Positions 22,010-31,295 of a stretch of DNA of 64,000 nt are shown one piece after another. Made by a program: the position numbers and the translations under genes. This stretch comes from Mesorhizobium sp. M4B.F.Ca.ET.058.02.1.1. Lineage in GTDB: Bacteria > Pseudomonadota > Alphaproteobacteria > Rhizobiales > Rhizobiaceae. The stretch covers positions 4,712,001 through 4,776,000 of the forward strand of contig NZ_CP034450.1 of the NCBI RefSeq assembly GCF_003952505.1, written 5' to 3'. Position 1 is the first letter of the stretch. Each line of letters begins with the position of its first letter. The notes beneath the pieces are model-generated. The model saw nothing but the letters and a program-made list of their open reading frames with translations. It did no database searches and was not told the DNA's origin.

Positions 22010-23416
22010 ATGAGCCTGACCAATCTGGGAACCAAGCAAGTCCAAGAAAAGGATCGGACCTTCGTCTTTCATCCGTCCACGCACTTGGCAAAACACAGCC
22101 GCGGCGAGACACCAAACCGGATCATGGCCGGAGCGGAAGGTGTCTACATTTGGGATACTGAAGGCCGAAAGAGCCTCGACGGTTTTGGTGGGCTCTACTG
22201 CGTCAACATGGGATATGGATGCACAGAGATCGCTGACGCCATAGCCAAGCAAGCGCACGAGCTACCGTTCGCTCATGTCTATGCCAGCCAAGGCACGGAG
22301 CCCGTTGCCCGCTTAGCGGAGGCCGTGGTCGAATATTTCGGGCAGAACATGCAAAGAGTTTATTTTGGCCTTTCCGGTTCCGACGCTAACGAGACCAATA
22401 TCAAGCTCGTCTGGTATTATAACAACGTTCTCGGGCGCCCCGAAAAGAAGAAGATCATCTCGCGACATCGCGGTTATCACGGTTCCGGCCTGGTCACTGG
22501 AAGTTTGACCGGTCTTCCGTTCTTCCATAAGTTTTTCGACCTGCCTTTGAACCTAGTGCGCCACACAACGACCCCACATTACTATCGCCAGGCGCATGAG
22601 GGCGAAACCGAAGAAGCCTTCTCAAAACGCTGCGCCGACGAACTTGAAGCCCTTGTTCTTGCTGAGGGCCCGGAAACTGTTGCAGCCTTTATCGGAGAAC
22701 CGGCACTTGGGACCGGTGGCATTGTTCCGCCCCCAAAGGGATACTGGACGGCCATTCAACAGGTGCTGGATAAGTACGATATCCTGCTGATCGCCGATGA
22801 AGTCGTTTGCGGCTTCGCGCGAACCGGCGAGAAATTCGGCTCGCACCTCTATGGAATGCGCCCGGATTTCGTCACCATCGCCAAGGGGGTAAGTTCCGCC
22901 TACCTCCCAATCTCCGGGTCAATTATTGGCGACCGCGTCTGGTCGGTTCTTGAAGAAGGAACGGAGAAGCACGGCCCTCTCGGCCATGGCTGGACATATT
23001 CCGGGCATACGCTTTGCGCGGCGGCCGCACTTGCCAATATCCAAGTCCTCAAGGAAAGAAACATCCTGGAACATGTCCAGGATGTCGGGCCGTATTGGCT
23101 TTCCCGCATGAAGGCGGAACTGGAGGGACATCCCATTGTCGGCGAAGTTCGCGGCGTTGGAATCCTGTCCGGCGTGGAACTGATGCGGGATCCCAAAGCC
23201 CGCGCACCGTTCGAGCCCGAGCTGCAGGTTGGCGTGCGGGCTGCCGCTGCTCTGCTTGAGAACGGTGTCATCGGCCGGGCCATGCCGCACAGCGATACCC
23301 TCGGCTTTGCCCCGCCACTGATCATCACCCGGAACGAAGTCGACATCATCGTTGACGCGACGGCGAAGTCAGTTGACACGACGTACTGCGCCTTGAAGGC
23401 AGAAGGCGCCGTATAA
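22010..23416 (+). CDS. class III (omega) aminotransferase
   Basis: A 468-residue PLP enzyme. LLIADEVVCGFARTG contains the PLP-ring Asp, VTIAKGVSSAYLPIS the Schiff-base Lys and GWTYSGHTLCAAAA the phosphate-binding region, all typical of omega-amino acid:pyruvate transaminases. The ATG at 22010 has GGGAGAG 6 bases upstream; in-frame starts before it lack this. Such enzymes move an amino group from omega-amines or beta-amino acids to pyruvate or 2-oxoglutarate, leaving an aldehyde that the dehydrogenase at 18145 could oxidise. It ends the catabolic cluster. Confidence 0.9.
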   Translation: MSLTNLGTKQVQEKDRTFVFHPSTHLAKHSRGETPNRIMAGAEGVYIWDTEGRKSLDGFGGLYCVNMGYGCTEIADAIAKQAHELPFAHVYASQGTEPVARLAEAVVEYFGQNMQRVYFGLSGSDANETNIKLVWYYNNVLGRPEKKKIISRHRGYHGSGLVTGSLTGLPFFHKFFDLPLNLVRHTTTPHYYRQAHEGETEEAFSKRCADELEALVLAEGPETVAAFIGEPALGTGGIVPPPKGYWTAIQQVLDKYDILLIADEVVCGFARTGEKFGSHLYGMRPDFVTIAKGVSSAYLPISGSIIGDRVWSVLEEGTEKHGPLGHGWTYSGHTLCAAAALANIQVLKERNILEHVQDVGPYWLSRMKAELEGHPIVGEVRGVGILSGVELMRDPKARAPFEPELQVGVRAAAALLENGVIGRAMPHSDTLGFAPPLIITRNEVDIIVDATAKSVDTTYCALKAEGAV

Positions 23417-23686
23417 TCTTTGTGAGCGCCAACTACTTGTATTGCCGCTGTTGTCCAGTTCTCCCATTTGACGGCGGGCGTTGGGCGGCGAACCCTGCCG
23501 GTGCACCTCCCCGCCGGCAGGGCGTATTTGTGAGACGTTGCAGGTTCCATCGCTTCGCGCCAGTGAATGTATTTTGAAGAGAACAATATCATCCATAAGA
23601 AACGCTTGTGATGCCGAGCACCTGGACTTGCTGCCGCCTGCAAGCAAGTTGCCGAAGACCCAACGAACATTCTGACAAGGGCAGAC

Positions 23687-24625
23687 ATGCAATCTGTCTT
23701 CGAAAGATTTTTGGAACAGCTTTCGGAAGGCGTCGATGAGGTCGATTTCCACAACGCCTTGGCCTATGTGAGCTCACAACTCGACCTGCTTGCTTTCGCC
23801 TATCTCTCGCTGCCGCCGCGGCCAGGTGGCAAGCCCACGCTGATCTCCAACTATCCGGCGCCCTGGACTGCGCGCTATCTTGAGCACCAGTACCAGAGCA
23901 TCGATCCCGTCATCGTGCGTGCCCGCTTCGGCGGATGCTCGTTTCGATGGGGCCCTGCACTGGGTGTTGAGCCATCGGTAGCTGAGCAGAGGGTCTTTGA
24001 CGAAGCGGCGCAATTCGGCATCTGCTGTGGTTTGACGATTCCCATCATCGATCTCCGAGGCAATTTTGCTGCAATGACCTTTGCCGCGGACAAGCGCGAT
24101 GCTGCATTTACCCGCGCCGCGGAACGCTATGAAGACGATCTCCCTTACGTTGCGACCTGTTTTCACATGTTCGTTCGACGAAAACTGTCGGCTGATCGGA
24201 TCGTTGACGGTGTGCGTTTGACGGCACGCGAATACGAGTGCGCGCAATGGGCAGCATGTGGCAAGACGGCCTGGGAGATCGGCTGCATTCTTGGGATCAC
24301 GCGCCGCACGGCCGCGTTTCATCTCGATAACGCTCGCAGGAAACTCGGAGTAAGGACCAGAGCCAATTGGTTGCGCGTCTCACCAATTCGAAATCCTCGC
24401 CTCACTGACATTCTCACCCTGTGCAACTGCACAGGCTGCGCAAGCGTCGAGCTTCGCCTCCACTGCCGGGGAAAGTTTCCCCAACGAGGAGGCCTTGATG
24501 ATCCAACTGATTGCACCAGACAGCTACGAGGACTTTGCCGACGACCTGCATTCCATGCATCGCCTGCGTTACCAAGTGTTCAAAGTGAGGCTCGACTGGC
24601 AGGTGAAAGGAAATGGCGGCTATGA
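23687..24625 (+). CDS. traR: LuxR-family quorum-sensing activator TraR, locus 1, altered C-terminus
   Basis: Autoinducer-binding domain (TLISNYPAPWTARYLEHQYQ, then IDPVIVRAR and FRWGPALG) plus a LuxR HTH (LTAREYECAQWAACGKTAWE, IGCILGITRRTAAFHLDNAR). After RRKLGV the frame changes: with one more A near 24352 it would read KDQSQLVARLTN and stop at 24408 as a 240-residue protein. As read, about 85 unrelated residues follow and overlap traI. The start has AAGGGCAG upstream. With 3-oxo- or other acyl-homoserine lactone it would bind the tra box 10 bases past the ancestral stop and turn on traI. A second copy is at 41970. Confidence 0.85.
   Translation: MQSVFERFLEQLSEGVDEVDFHNALAYVSSQLDLLAFAYLSLPPRPGGKPTLISNYPAPWTARYLEHQYQSIDPVIVRARFGGCSFRWGPALGVEPSVAEQRVFDEAAQFGICCGLTIPIIDLRGNFAAMTFAADKRDAAFTRAAERYEDDLPYVATCFHMFVRRKLSADRIVDGVRLTAREYECAQWAACGKTAWEIGCILGITRRTAAFHLDNARRKLGVRTRANWLRVSPIRNPRLTDILTLCNCTGCASVELRLHCRGKFPQRGGLDDPTDCTRQLRGLCRRPAFHASPALPSVQSEARLAGERKWRL
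24418..24435. promoter_or_regulatory. tra box upstream of traI
   Basis: CCTGTGCAACTGCACAGG is a perfect 18-bp palindrome between traR and traI, 62 bases before the traI start. An almost identical palindrome sits at 49748, before the third locus. Size, symmetry and place fit a TraR binding site (lux/tra box). Confidence 0.8.
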
Positions 24626-25130
24626 GATCGATTCATTTGACGCGTTCAGACCGCACTACCTGTTGCTGCGGGGTTTCGAGGGCCGGCTGGACGGTTGCGT
24701 GCGCCTTTTGCCCACGACGGGCGCGACGATGCTTCGCGACACTTTTCCCATGCTGTTGGAAGGAAAGACGGCGCCTGAGCATCCGAACGTATGGGAAAGC
24801 AGCCGCTTCGCGCTCGATATTGGTTCGTCGGCACCGAAGGGAGCGGGTGGCATTGCAATCGCCACCTACGAACTCTTCGCCGGCATGATCGAGTTAGGTC
24901 TCTCGCGCCAGCTCAGTCATATCGTAACGGTCACCGACTTGCGCATGGAGCGCATCCTTCGTCGCGCCGGCTGGCCGCTTGAGCGGATTGGAGAGCCGCA
25001 CACGATTGGCGTCACCCGCGCGCTAACCGGTTATTTAGAAGTGTCGGATAAGATGCTTCAGGCGGTGCGGCAAAACGGTGGCATTGGCGGTCCGGTGCTG
25101 TGGGCGCCGGTGCTTCGCCGGGTAGCATGA
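24498..25130 (+). CDS. traI: acyl-homoserine-lactone synthase TraI
   Basis: A 210-residue LuxI-family synthase that makes an N-acyl-homoserine lactone from S-adenosylmethionine and acyl-ACP. The conserved residues are present: RLRYQVFKVRLDW (Arg and Phe/Trp), EIDSFDAFRPHYLL (Glu and Asp pairs), GCVRLLPTTGATML (Arg), and WESSRFALD (Glu, Ser, Arg). The ATG at 24498 has GAGGAGG six bases upstream; a TTG immediately before it is less likely. The gene follows a tra box and precedes a decayed fseA, the order seen in Mesorhizobium ICE quorum-sensing loci. It is the only intact synthase in the window. Confidence 0.93.
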   Translation: MIQLIAPDSYEDFADDLHSMHRLRYQVFKVRLDWQVKGNGGYEIDSFDAFRPHYLLLRGFEGRLDGCVRLLPTTGATMLRDTFPMLLEGKTAPEHPNVWESSRFALDIGSSAPKGAGGIAIATYELFAGMIELGLSRQLSHIVTVTDLRMERILRRAGWPLERIGEPHTIGVTRALTGYLEVSDKMLQAVRQNGGIGGPVLWAPVLRRVA

Positions 25131-25152
25131 TCACGCGGCGGGGAGCACAGTC

Positions 25153-25918
25153 ATGCCCATATCTGTCGCGCCAGATGCCGATCAGGAGTGGCAGGATCGC
25201 TGCTCCTATGACTGCACTGCTCAATTGACGTCGAATGGCTGGGCCTGGGAGTTCTTGCGTCGCAATCCGGCATTCCGGCGTGATCTGGCCGCTGCCCTCC
25301 AGCAGGCCAATACACTGTCTCGCGGAGCCCCTATCGACGTCATCGCTTCGGCCGGCGATCTTTCGCGCTGCGGTGTTTTGTTTCGCCCAGTCTTACGCAC
25401 GCACTGCGGTCGTGTTCTGGTGTCCGCCAGTGCGCTAATGTATAGCCGGTCGTCGCGAAACAGCCGTCTGTATCGCCAACCGCGTCGCCGTTCGACCTGA
25501 CGGCATGGTCATGCCGAGCAACAGTCCTACTGGGACCCCATGAGCATCAGCACGTCCATCTTCGCAAGGCGGAGCATACCCTCCAGCTCGCAGTTTCCGG
25601 AGCGGATATCCTGCGGCCCCCTTGCCTGCGTGCTGAGCTGGCCCGCGCATTCGCTTGTGGGCGCTCGAATGCCTCAATGCCCTTTGTCTCGATGGAGAAA
25701 TGTCCGGCCGCTTGGTTCCGCCTGAAAGAGTCTTATTTCTTCGCGCCCTCGACGGGGCTCGAGCATCCCACCGCGAGATTGCTGAAGCGCTGATCGGCGA
25801 AGGGCGCGTCGGGGCCAATGGAAGGATCCTGGCGATCATTAGCGCGATCGAAATCCGCCGCGCTGGCGTTCGTGGCCGCGCGCTGATGAATGGCGGGTAC
25901 CGGGACTTCCTCGTCTAA
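25153..25918 (+). pseudogene. fseA: fseA copy 1, decayed excision activator gene
   Basis: The N-terminal DUF6499-like part is good (WAWEFLRRNPAFRRDLAAAL, then AGDLSRCGVLFRP), with GGGGAG before the ATG. The slip site GTT TTG TTT C is at 25375-25384. A +1 shift there gives AQSYARTAVVFWCPPVR and then a stop at 25438, instead of the DUF2285 half. The DUF2285 part reappears in pieces (LECLNALCLDGEMSGRLVPP, ASHREIAEALIG, ALMNGGYRDFLV) up to 25918 with more indels. Compared with the copy at 50161, this one cannot make full FseA. Confidence 0.8.
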
Positions 25919-25944
25919 AATGGCGTCGCGACTCGCTTTGCAGT

Positions 25945-26226
25945 TCAGCCTTCGAACAGTTGCCTGCAACCGGTTGTCACCATCCAATTAGCGCGGTCGA
26001 TATGGCTGCGGACTGCCTTGCGGGCGCGGACTGGTTCAAGGATCGGGTCGATGCCGAGAATGAGATTGGCCATTTCTTCGACGCTGAGATTGTCGGCGCA
26101 GGCGTCGAGGATGCACAGGTAAATGGTGCGATGTTGCCTGTCGTAGCTCGTGATGCTGTCTGACCAGGGGACTTCGTCGCACAGAGTTGAGCTTCGGGTC
26201 TCATCTGTTCCCGTTGATCGATTCAT
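25945..26226 (-). CDS. qseM: QseM-like antiactivator, locus 1
   Basis: A 93-residue protein (SITSYDRQHRTIYLCILDAC, LSVEEMANLILGIDP, RKAVRSHIDRANWMVTTG) that resembles the DUF2285-type antiactivator QseM of Mesorhizobium. QseM binds TraR and FseA and blocks both, keeping ICE transfer off in most cells. It is divergent from the qseC-like gene across a 113-base gap holding a 17-bp palindrome, the arrangement known for qseM/qseC. A near-identical second copy is at 42985 and a decayed third near 50989. Confidence 0.82.
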   Translation of the reverse strand: MNRSTGTDETRSSTLCDEVPWSDSITSYDRQHRTIYLCILDACADNLSVEEMANLILGIDPILEPVRARKAVRSHIDRANWMVTTGCRQLFEG

Positions 26227-26269
26227 GGCTGCTGCGAACCTCGCCAGTTAAGCGCTAACCCAAGCAATA

Positions 26270-26286
26270 TATCCCAAAATGGGATA
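26270..26286. promoter_or_regulatory. QseC operator-like palindrome, locus 1
   Basis: TATCCCAAAATGGGATA is a perfect inverted repeat (7-bp arms, 3-bp centre) in the qseM-qseC gap. The same 17 bases occur at 43312-43328 in the other copy although the bases around it have drifted. A second imperfect repeat, GAGCCGGTC and GACCGGTTC, lies at 26310-26334, ending 5 bases before the qseC start. C-protein-like QseC is known to bind operators in this gap. Confidence 0.75.
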
Positions 26287-26339
26287 ATCCGAAACCGAGA
26301 TTAGTCGCTGAGCCGGTCTTTCCTTGACCGGTTCCCCTA

Positions 26340-26591
26340 ATGCCCAGATCTCTTCGCTCTCCCCGCCACCAGCGGTTTCTGGCCCAGCTAATATCGCTAC
26401 GCAAGGCAAAAGGCCTGACCCAGGAGCAGGTGACCGAAAAGCTTGGCCGTACGCAATCCTTCGTGGCCAAGTACGAGGGCGGAGAGCGGCGTCTCGATGT
26501 CATTGAGTTTCTCGATGTAACTGCGGTGTTTGACGCTGACCCGTGCGAGATTCTGTCCAGCCTCGTCATAGTAGGCGCCTGCGCGCCTTAA
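26340..26591 (+). CDS. qseC: QseC-like XRE-family regulator, locus 1
   Basis: An 83-residue helix-turn-helix protein (FLAQLISLRKAKGLTQEQVT, EKLGRTQSFVAKYEGGERRL) like the controller proteins of restriction systems. QseC of Mesorhizobium represses or activates the divergent qseM promoter in a bistable manner, so it decides whether the antiactivator is made. The ATG at 26340 has no good ribosome site and follows a short inverted repeat directly. The last 6 residues differ from copy 2. Confidence 0.85.
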   Translation: MPRSLRSPRHQRFLAQLISLRKAKGLTQEQVTEKLGRTQSFVAKYEGGERRLDVIEFLDVTAVFDADPCEILSSLVIVGACAP

Positions 26592-27888
26592 GACGCGCCG
26601 AGTGCTCATGAACCGAGCCCTTTTCTTCGGCAGGCTCAGGCGGTCTCGGCCATCCCGCTCGTCCCTGACGTGGGGCAGCCTTTCTGAAACACGGGGCGCC
26701 GACGGACCTTACTTCGTGCTGGAGCATCCGCAGTCGCCGGGCGCCCTTTGGCGAATGGCCCAGTCCGAGTGGCATGATCCTCGCGATCACATGCGCGACC
26801 GCATCCGCCGTCTCTTGTAACAGCGCGACCGCGTGGCCGCTCCGGGTCCTCTTCGTTCCGGTCTTTCGAATGTGGTCCGCCTTCTACGGCGGCCTTTCCG
26901 GTCGCTTTCGCCCACCCCGCGTCCGGGGGGAGGGCGCGATTGGCGAACGGAGGACCAGACAATGCGTCCAAACAACAAGTGTTCCGGCAGCCGAGAGGCT
27001 GGCGGTCAGGCGCTTGCCTCATCAGCAGGTCAAACCGCGTCATTGCCGAACTGGAGCGCGGCACCGTTCCCGTGGGGGGCAAGCCCATGCGAAGAATGTC
27101 GCTTGGCGGCCAACCGCAGGCTCTGTCTGAACGCCCATCTTGCGTCTAGATCGTTAGCATATGCAAACTGAATTTGACGTAGGCTGCGCGGCCATCAATC
27201 CTCACGAACACCCCGCAGATAGGCGTCCCAATTTTGTAAAAGGGCTTGAACGCCTACGCCGCAAATGCGGTAGCAGCATGCAAGACTGAAATTTTGAGCC
27301 AGCTTATGATAGAACCTGAATTGCCTGCACCTCTCGACAACGTTCAGGCACTTCGAGGTGATGCGGTCGATCGAGCACACTCGAACTCACGGACGGCAGT
27401 ACCTCGAAGGCCTCGCTTCCGATCCGCGCGAACTCCGGCCGGGATGAGGGTTTCGCCGGACCGGCCGACCACGTTTGAGCGCAGAGACAAGGCTGCCAAC
27501 ACGATGGGCTCACATTAATTGACATGAACAGCGGCACCTCCCGCTTCGAAGAGGCGCTGTTCACATCGGCGGTCGTGGTGCTGCATCGCGGGCGGATTGT
27601 CTGTAAGCGTTGAGCCGCACCTGACACATACGTCCTGATCCGTCACGAAGTCTTACGCCGGCGCGATACGATGCGGACGTGAAGAGAGCTAGTCTTAGCC
27701 GTCCGCAGGAATGAGCAGACCGTTATTCCGTTATTTGCAGAGGCCGTGTTGGCGGATTTACGAATCTTCTGGTACTCCGCGACGCATGGTCCGACGTTTG
27801 CAGCCTGACGTTGTGTTATGTCTTTGCTGTTTAGAGGACGACGTGCCTTCTACCGTCGCGGGAAAAGTGCTGAATTCGGGGCGGTAAA
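26592..27888. other. gene-poor stretch with quorum-sensing flank and gene fragments
   Basis: About 1.3 kb without a convincing intact gene. The first part resembles the region after qseC copy 2 (for instance around 26960-27080 against 43840-43980), showing that the duplicated block extends past qseC. A DUF2285-like end (SEWHDPRDHMRDRIRRLL) is readable at 26760-26817. At 27522-27605 a short frame reads AVVVLHRGRIV, a motif of beta-lactamase-fold hydrolases. Confidence 0.45.
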
Positions 27889-28800
27889 TTGAGTCTTTGG
27901 TATCTGGATTATAATGGGGATGCTTGGGAAGGCATTTGCAACGTTCTCCTCGGCACGAAATACGGGACGGATTATCAGCCCATCGGCGACAAGGGTGGCG
28001 ATCTAGGATTGGACGGGCTCAATCTACGAGCCGGTACGGCATACCAGGCGTACGGGCAGGAGCCTGAAAACAAGGATCCAGTATCCGGCGTTCGCAAAAA
28101 GATCGGAACTGACCTCAAGAAGCTGCAACTGAACGAAAGCGAAATAGCCGCGATCATTGGTAGTAAGAAGCTTCGGAGCTGGGCCCTGCTCCTTAACAAG
28201 GAAATTCCCCACAACGACCTGCATCGATACGCAAAGCAAAAAGAGACAGAGGTCAAATCCTGGGGCCTTTCCATCATAGATCCGGACTTTCAAGTATCCA
28301 TTCAGACACCATCGTTTCTTGAGACGGAATGGCTGGAGTATCAAAAACGGCGCGACGACAGGATAGAAGTCACGGTTGAGGATCAGCCCGTCCCCGCGCT
28401 CGTCGTCTTGCGACAAAATGAAAATTTTAAGCTCGTCTATGAAAAGTTCCGTGTCATTACGGACAATGATGAGGAGGCTGAGCAACTTGCCTATTTCGAA
28501 TTGAAAAACTTTCTGGAAAATTCGATTCAGCTCAGCGAAATCCAACGCCGAGAACCTGACTTCTTCAGCCAAATTGAGGAAATTCGTTCAGACATCGAAA
28601 ATGATGCCGAGCAGGGCAGCATCGCGGTCGGCTCCTGGAACTCATTCTCCCACGTTAAAGCGACGATCGAGGCCCGTCTCAACGCTGTCGTAGGCAGCCG
28701 TCTCGGCACCAAGACGCTGAGCAGGATCAGGAAGTATACGATTGCAGACTGGCTGGTTCGCTGCCCTTTGAGGTTTAAGAGGAAAAGGTCGCTGCAGTGA
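27889..28800 (+). CDS. nuclease-like component of an ABC-three-component-type system
   Basis: A 303-residue protein starting at a TTG (27889) just after an in-frame stop. The N-terminus (WEGICNVLLGTKYG, GGDLGLDGLNLRAGTAYQAYG) resembles restriction-endonuclease-fold domains in which an Asp is followed by a QxY or ExK strand; the rest is helical and acidic. It overlaps the next gene by 4 bases (ATGA), and an ATPase follows, so the three form one operon. ABC-three-component systems pair an SMC-like ATPase with a middle protein and a variable effector; a nuclease effector is inferred, not shown. Its base composition is lower in GC than nearby genes. Confidence 0.6.
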   Translation: MSLWYLDYNGDAWEGICNVLLGTKYGTDYQPIGDKGGDLGLDGLNLRAGTAYQAYGQEPENKDPVSGVRKKIGTDLKKLQLNESEIAAIIGSKKLRSWALLLNKEIPHNDLHRYAKQKETEVKSWGLSIIDPDFQVSIQTPSFLETEWLEYQKRRDDRIEVTVEDQPVPALVVLRQNENFKLVYEKFRVITDNDEEAEQLAYFELKNFLENSIQLSEIQRREPDFFSQIEEIRSDIENDAEQGSIAVGSWNSFSHVKATIEARLNAVVGSRLGTKTLSRIRKYTIADWLVRCPLRFKRKRSLQ

Positions 28801-29264
28801 ACCCTGCCGAAAAGATCGAAATCGAGTTCACCCAGCGACCCGTCGATGTGCCCGCCGACCTAAGGCTCTATCGGCGGCTAGCCATGGTCTGCATCTCCGT
28901 GTCGGAATGCTGCCGCGCCGGCTCCGCATCGTTCAAGCAGCTTCATTTTATCAATTCGCTATTCATAAACGAGGATTTCCGAGGTCCGTACATGGAGTTC
29001 AGATCGGTCAGATTTTCGCCAAGGATCCTTGCGCCGTCTGCCGACCCCTACCTGAACCGATGTGTGAACTATGCCATGGGAGCGGGTCTCCTCGATCAGA
29101 AGGACGTTCAGCGTGGCTTTAGGGTGGAACTGACCGATAAGGGAACGGACTTTGTGAAAAGCCTCAGGAGCCAACAACTGGCGCTGGACGTATTTGCACT
29201 GGCCAGGGAAGTAGGCAGGATCTCTGAGAACGAAGTTCAGACCGTCATGAGGGAGGGCATCTAA
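28797..29264 (+). CDS. middle component of ABC-three-component-type system
   Basis: A 155-residue protein with no catalytic motif. The end (AMGAGLLDQKDVQRGFRVEL, then TDKGTDFVKSL) has the look of a winged-helix domain, matching the small middle component (MC) that lies between effector and ATPase in ABC-three-component systems. It overlaps both neighbours tightly: 4 bases with the first gene, and its TAA immediately precedes the ATPase ATG at 29265. Likely an adaptor between the other two proteins. Confidence 0.6.
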   Translation: MNPAEKIEIEFTQRPVDVPADLRLYRRLAMVCISVSECCRAGSASFKQLHFINSLFINEDFRGPYMEFRSVRFSPRILAPSADPYLNRCVNYAMGAGLLDQKDVQRGFRVELTDKGTDFVKSLRSQQLALDVFALAREVGRISENEVQTVMREGI

Positions 29265-31295
29265 ATGCATCTCAGATATAGTCGAGTACGCCTCGAGGCG
29301 AAGCTTTTCAACGGTAAGCTCGCCTCATGCGAGGTCGAACTTCGTCCCGGCGCAAACCTCATCCTGACGGACAGCAACACACAAGGCAAAAGCACGCTCG
29401 TCAACGCTCTCGCGGTCGGGCTGGGATTAGACGATCTCGTGAAAGGCAATGTTGCCGCTCTGGTAAAGGACACATTGAGGGGCGCACAAGGGGATCAAAG
29501 GATTGTCGAAGCGGCAATTCTCCTCGAGATTGCCAACGCTTCTAATGAACTCTTGACCATCCGTCGATCCGTCAAACCGGAATTGTCACGCGGGATGCTG
29601 GTTCGGCGCGGGCCGCTCAGCCAATGGAGCGAGGCCGGATTGGAGGAATATTATTTGGGGTCAGGATCTTACACGGACACTAGAGGTTTCCACCGTTTGC
29701 TCTCCGAGTTCATCGGCTTCCCGGAGGTTCAAGTTATCTCTCAAGACGATGGCGTGATGCGGCTTTACCTGGAATACATATTCTCCGCGATTTTCATCGA
29801 ACAAAAGCGCGGATGGGCGGATATCATGGCGAACATGCCTTATTATCGGGTCCGTGATCCCAAGAAATCCACCATCGCCGAACTTCTGGGACTCGACTAC
29901 ATCAGGAACAATCTGCAACGGAATGCCCTTAGGCTGGACGAGCAACGGCTGAAGGCGCGCTACGACACCGGAATCGCCATTCTTAGACGTCACGTAAACG
30001 GCAGACAGTTTTCAATTAGGGGTATTCCCTCGGACATCGGCGTAGGTTCATTCAGCCCGCAGATATTCAGAGTGACGGAGGGAGAAAGACAGCAATCCCT
30101 GGCAGATTTGCTGTCAGCCGCTGAGGCAGATCTCGCCAGCAAAATCGCACTAGCCGATCTTACGCCTCCAGATCCTAGCCTGCAAAGTCGGATAGACGAG
30201 ATCTCAAAAAGGATCACAGCGCTGGTCACCAGGAAGAGCGAGCTCGACAACGCGATAGCGGCCATTCGCGGCAACGTTCGTCGTTATCAGCAGCGTCTGG
30301 AGGTGCTCGCACGGGACCTGCAAAAGAACAAGGAGGAGCTGAAAATCCGCCGGTTGTTCAATCGGGACGAATGGGCGATCACAAGTGCGTGCCCGGTTTG
30401 CGAGCAGTCGATCGATGGCACGCTACTGTCGCAGATGCGCAGCTTTCCGACCATGTCAATCGATGAAAATGTCGAATACATTACCGACCAACGAAACCTC
30501 TTGCAGGACATCATTAGCGTCGAGATCGCCAGGCGTGAGCGTCACCAGGTCGAATCAGAGCAGCTTGGAAAAGAAATCAGTATTGCTCTGACCCAGCAGT
30601 CGGAAATCCAAAAAAGCCTGGCTGGTGCAATTCCATCGGAACTAATGGCGCGTGCCCGCGACATCGCGCGAATAGAGAACGCGATAGGAAGCTATCGCGA
30701 TCTGCTCGACCAGACTAGCAGCGAGCTTGCCGCTCTTCTGAACATTTGGAACGAGTATCTTGACGTTGCTGGAAAGCTTTCGAAACTGAGGAGTGACCTG
30801 AGCGCTAACGACCAAAGCCTTTTACGGCAATTCCAAAGAACGTTCAGAGATTATCTCGGGCGCCTAGGTTTCAATTCTTTCGAGATCGGCTCCATGGTGA
30901 TCGATGAGGGCTCTTTCATGCCGAGAGTCATCGTAAACGATCGTGACCGGCGGGTTCGGGCCGATTTCGGGACCTCGGCTAGTGACTGGATCCGCATCAT
31001 AACGGCCTTCGTGCTCGCCCTTCACGCCAGCCGTGATAACTCCCAGAAAAGCAACCATCCGAATCTGACTGTTTTCGACGAGCCTGCCCAGCAGAACATC
31101 GACCGACAAGATTACCTCAAGTTCTTCGATATCGTCGCAGACGTTTGCAGGAAGGGGGGCAGGTTATCGTTGCCGCGACTGACAAGGATCACGCGGTTCG
31201 GGCGAGGGCACAAGGCCTTCACATGCACGTCATCGATTTCGGTTCAGAGTATATTCTGCGATAGAGCTTCATCGCCTCCTCGTGCCTTTTGCTAA
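29265..31295 (+). CDS. SMC/Rad50-like ATPase of ABC-three-component-type system
   Basis: Walker A is TDSNTQGKSTLVNAL (Lys 42), a half zinc-hook CPVCEQS lies at residues 376-379 between coiled-coil segments (for instance RIDEISKRITALVTRKSELD), and Walker B is LTVFDEPAQQNID (Asp 605, Glu 606). This is the order of a Rad50/SMC-like ABC ATPase. After VCRKGG the frame slips at a run of six Gs (31154-31159); with one more G it reads QVIVAATDKDHAVRARA and stops at 31264, giving 666 residues with the usual C-terminal strand. As read it ends in about 40 unrelated residues. It would sense or remodel DNA and trigger the partner effector. Confidence 0.75.
   Translation: MHLRYSRVRLEAKLFNGKLASCEVELRPGANLILTDSNTQGKSTLVNALAVGLGLDDLVKGNVAALVKDTLRGAQGDQRIVEAAILLEIANASNELLTIRRSVKPELSRGMLVRRGPLSQWSEAGLEEYYLGSGSYTDTRGFHRLLSEFIGFPEVQVISQDDGVMRLYLEYIFSAIFIEQKRGWADIMANMPYYRVRDPKKSTIAELLGLDYIRNNLQRNALRLDEQRLKARYDTGIAILRRHVNGRQFSIRGIPSDIGVGSFSPQIFRVTEGERQQSLADLLSAAEADLASKIALADLTPPDPSLQSRIDEISKRITALVTRKSELDNAIAAIRGNVRRYQQRLEVLARDLQKNKEELKIRRLFNRDEWAITSACPVCEQSIDGTLLSQMRSFPTMSIDENVEYITDQRNLLQDIISVEIARRERHQVESEQLGKEISIALTQQSEIQKSLAGAIPSELMARARDIARIENAIGSYRDLLDQTSSELAALLNIWNEYLDVAGKLSKLRSDLSANDQSLLRQFQRTFRDYLGRLGFNSFEIGSMVIDEGSFMPRVIVNDRDRRVRADFGTSASDWIRIITAFVLALHASRDNSQKSNHPNLTVFDEPAQQNIDRQDYLKFFDIVADVCRKGGRLSLPRLTRITRFGRGHKAFTCTSSISVQSIFCDRASSPPRAFC

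Noticed and set aside
26310..26334. Inverted repeat before qseC as a terminator
   Set aside because: It has no T-tract and ends 5 bases before the qseC start codon; a regulatory repeat is more likely.
31154..31295. C-terminal 40 residues of the ABC-type ATPase as a novel tail
   Set aside because: A one-base correction in the adjacent G-run gives the expected terminal strand, so the tail is most likely a frameshift product.
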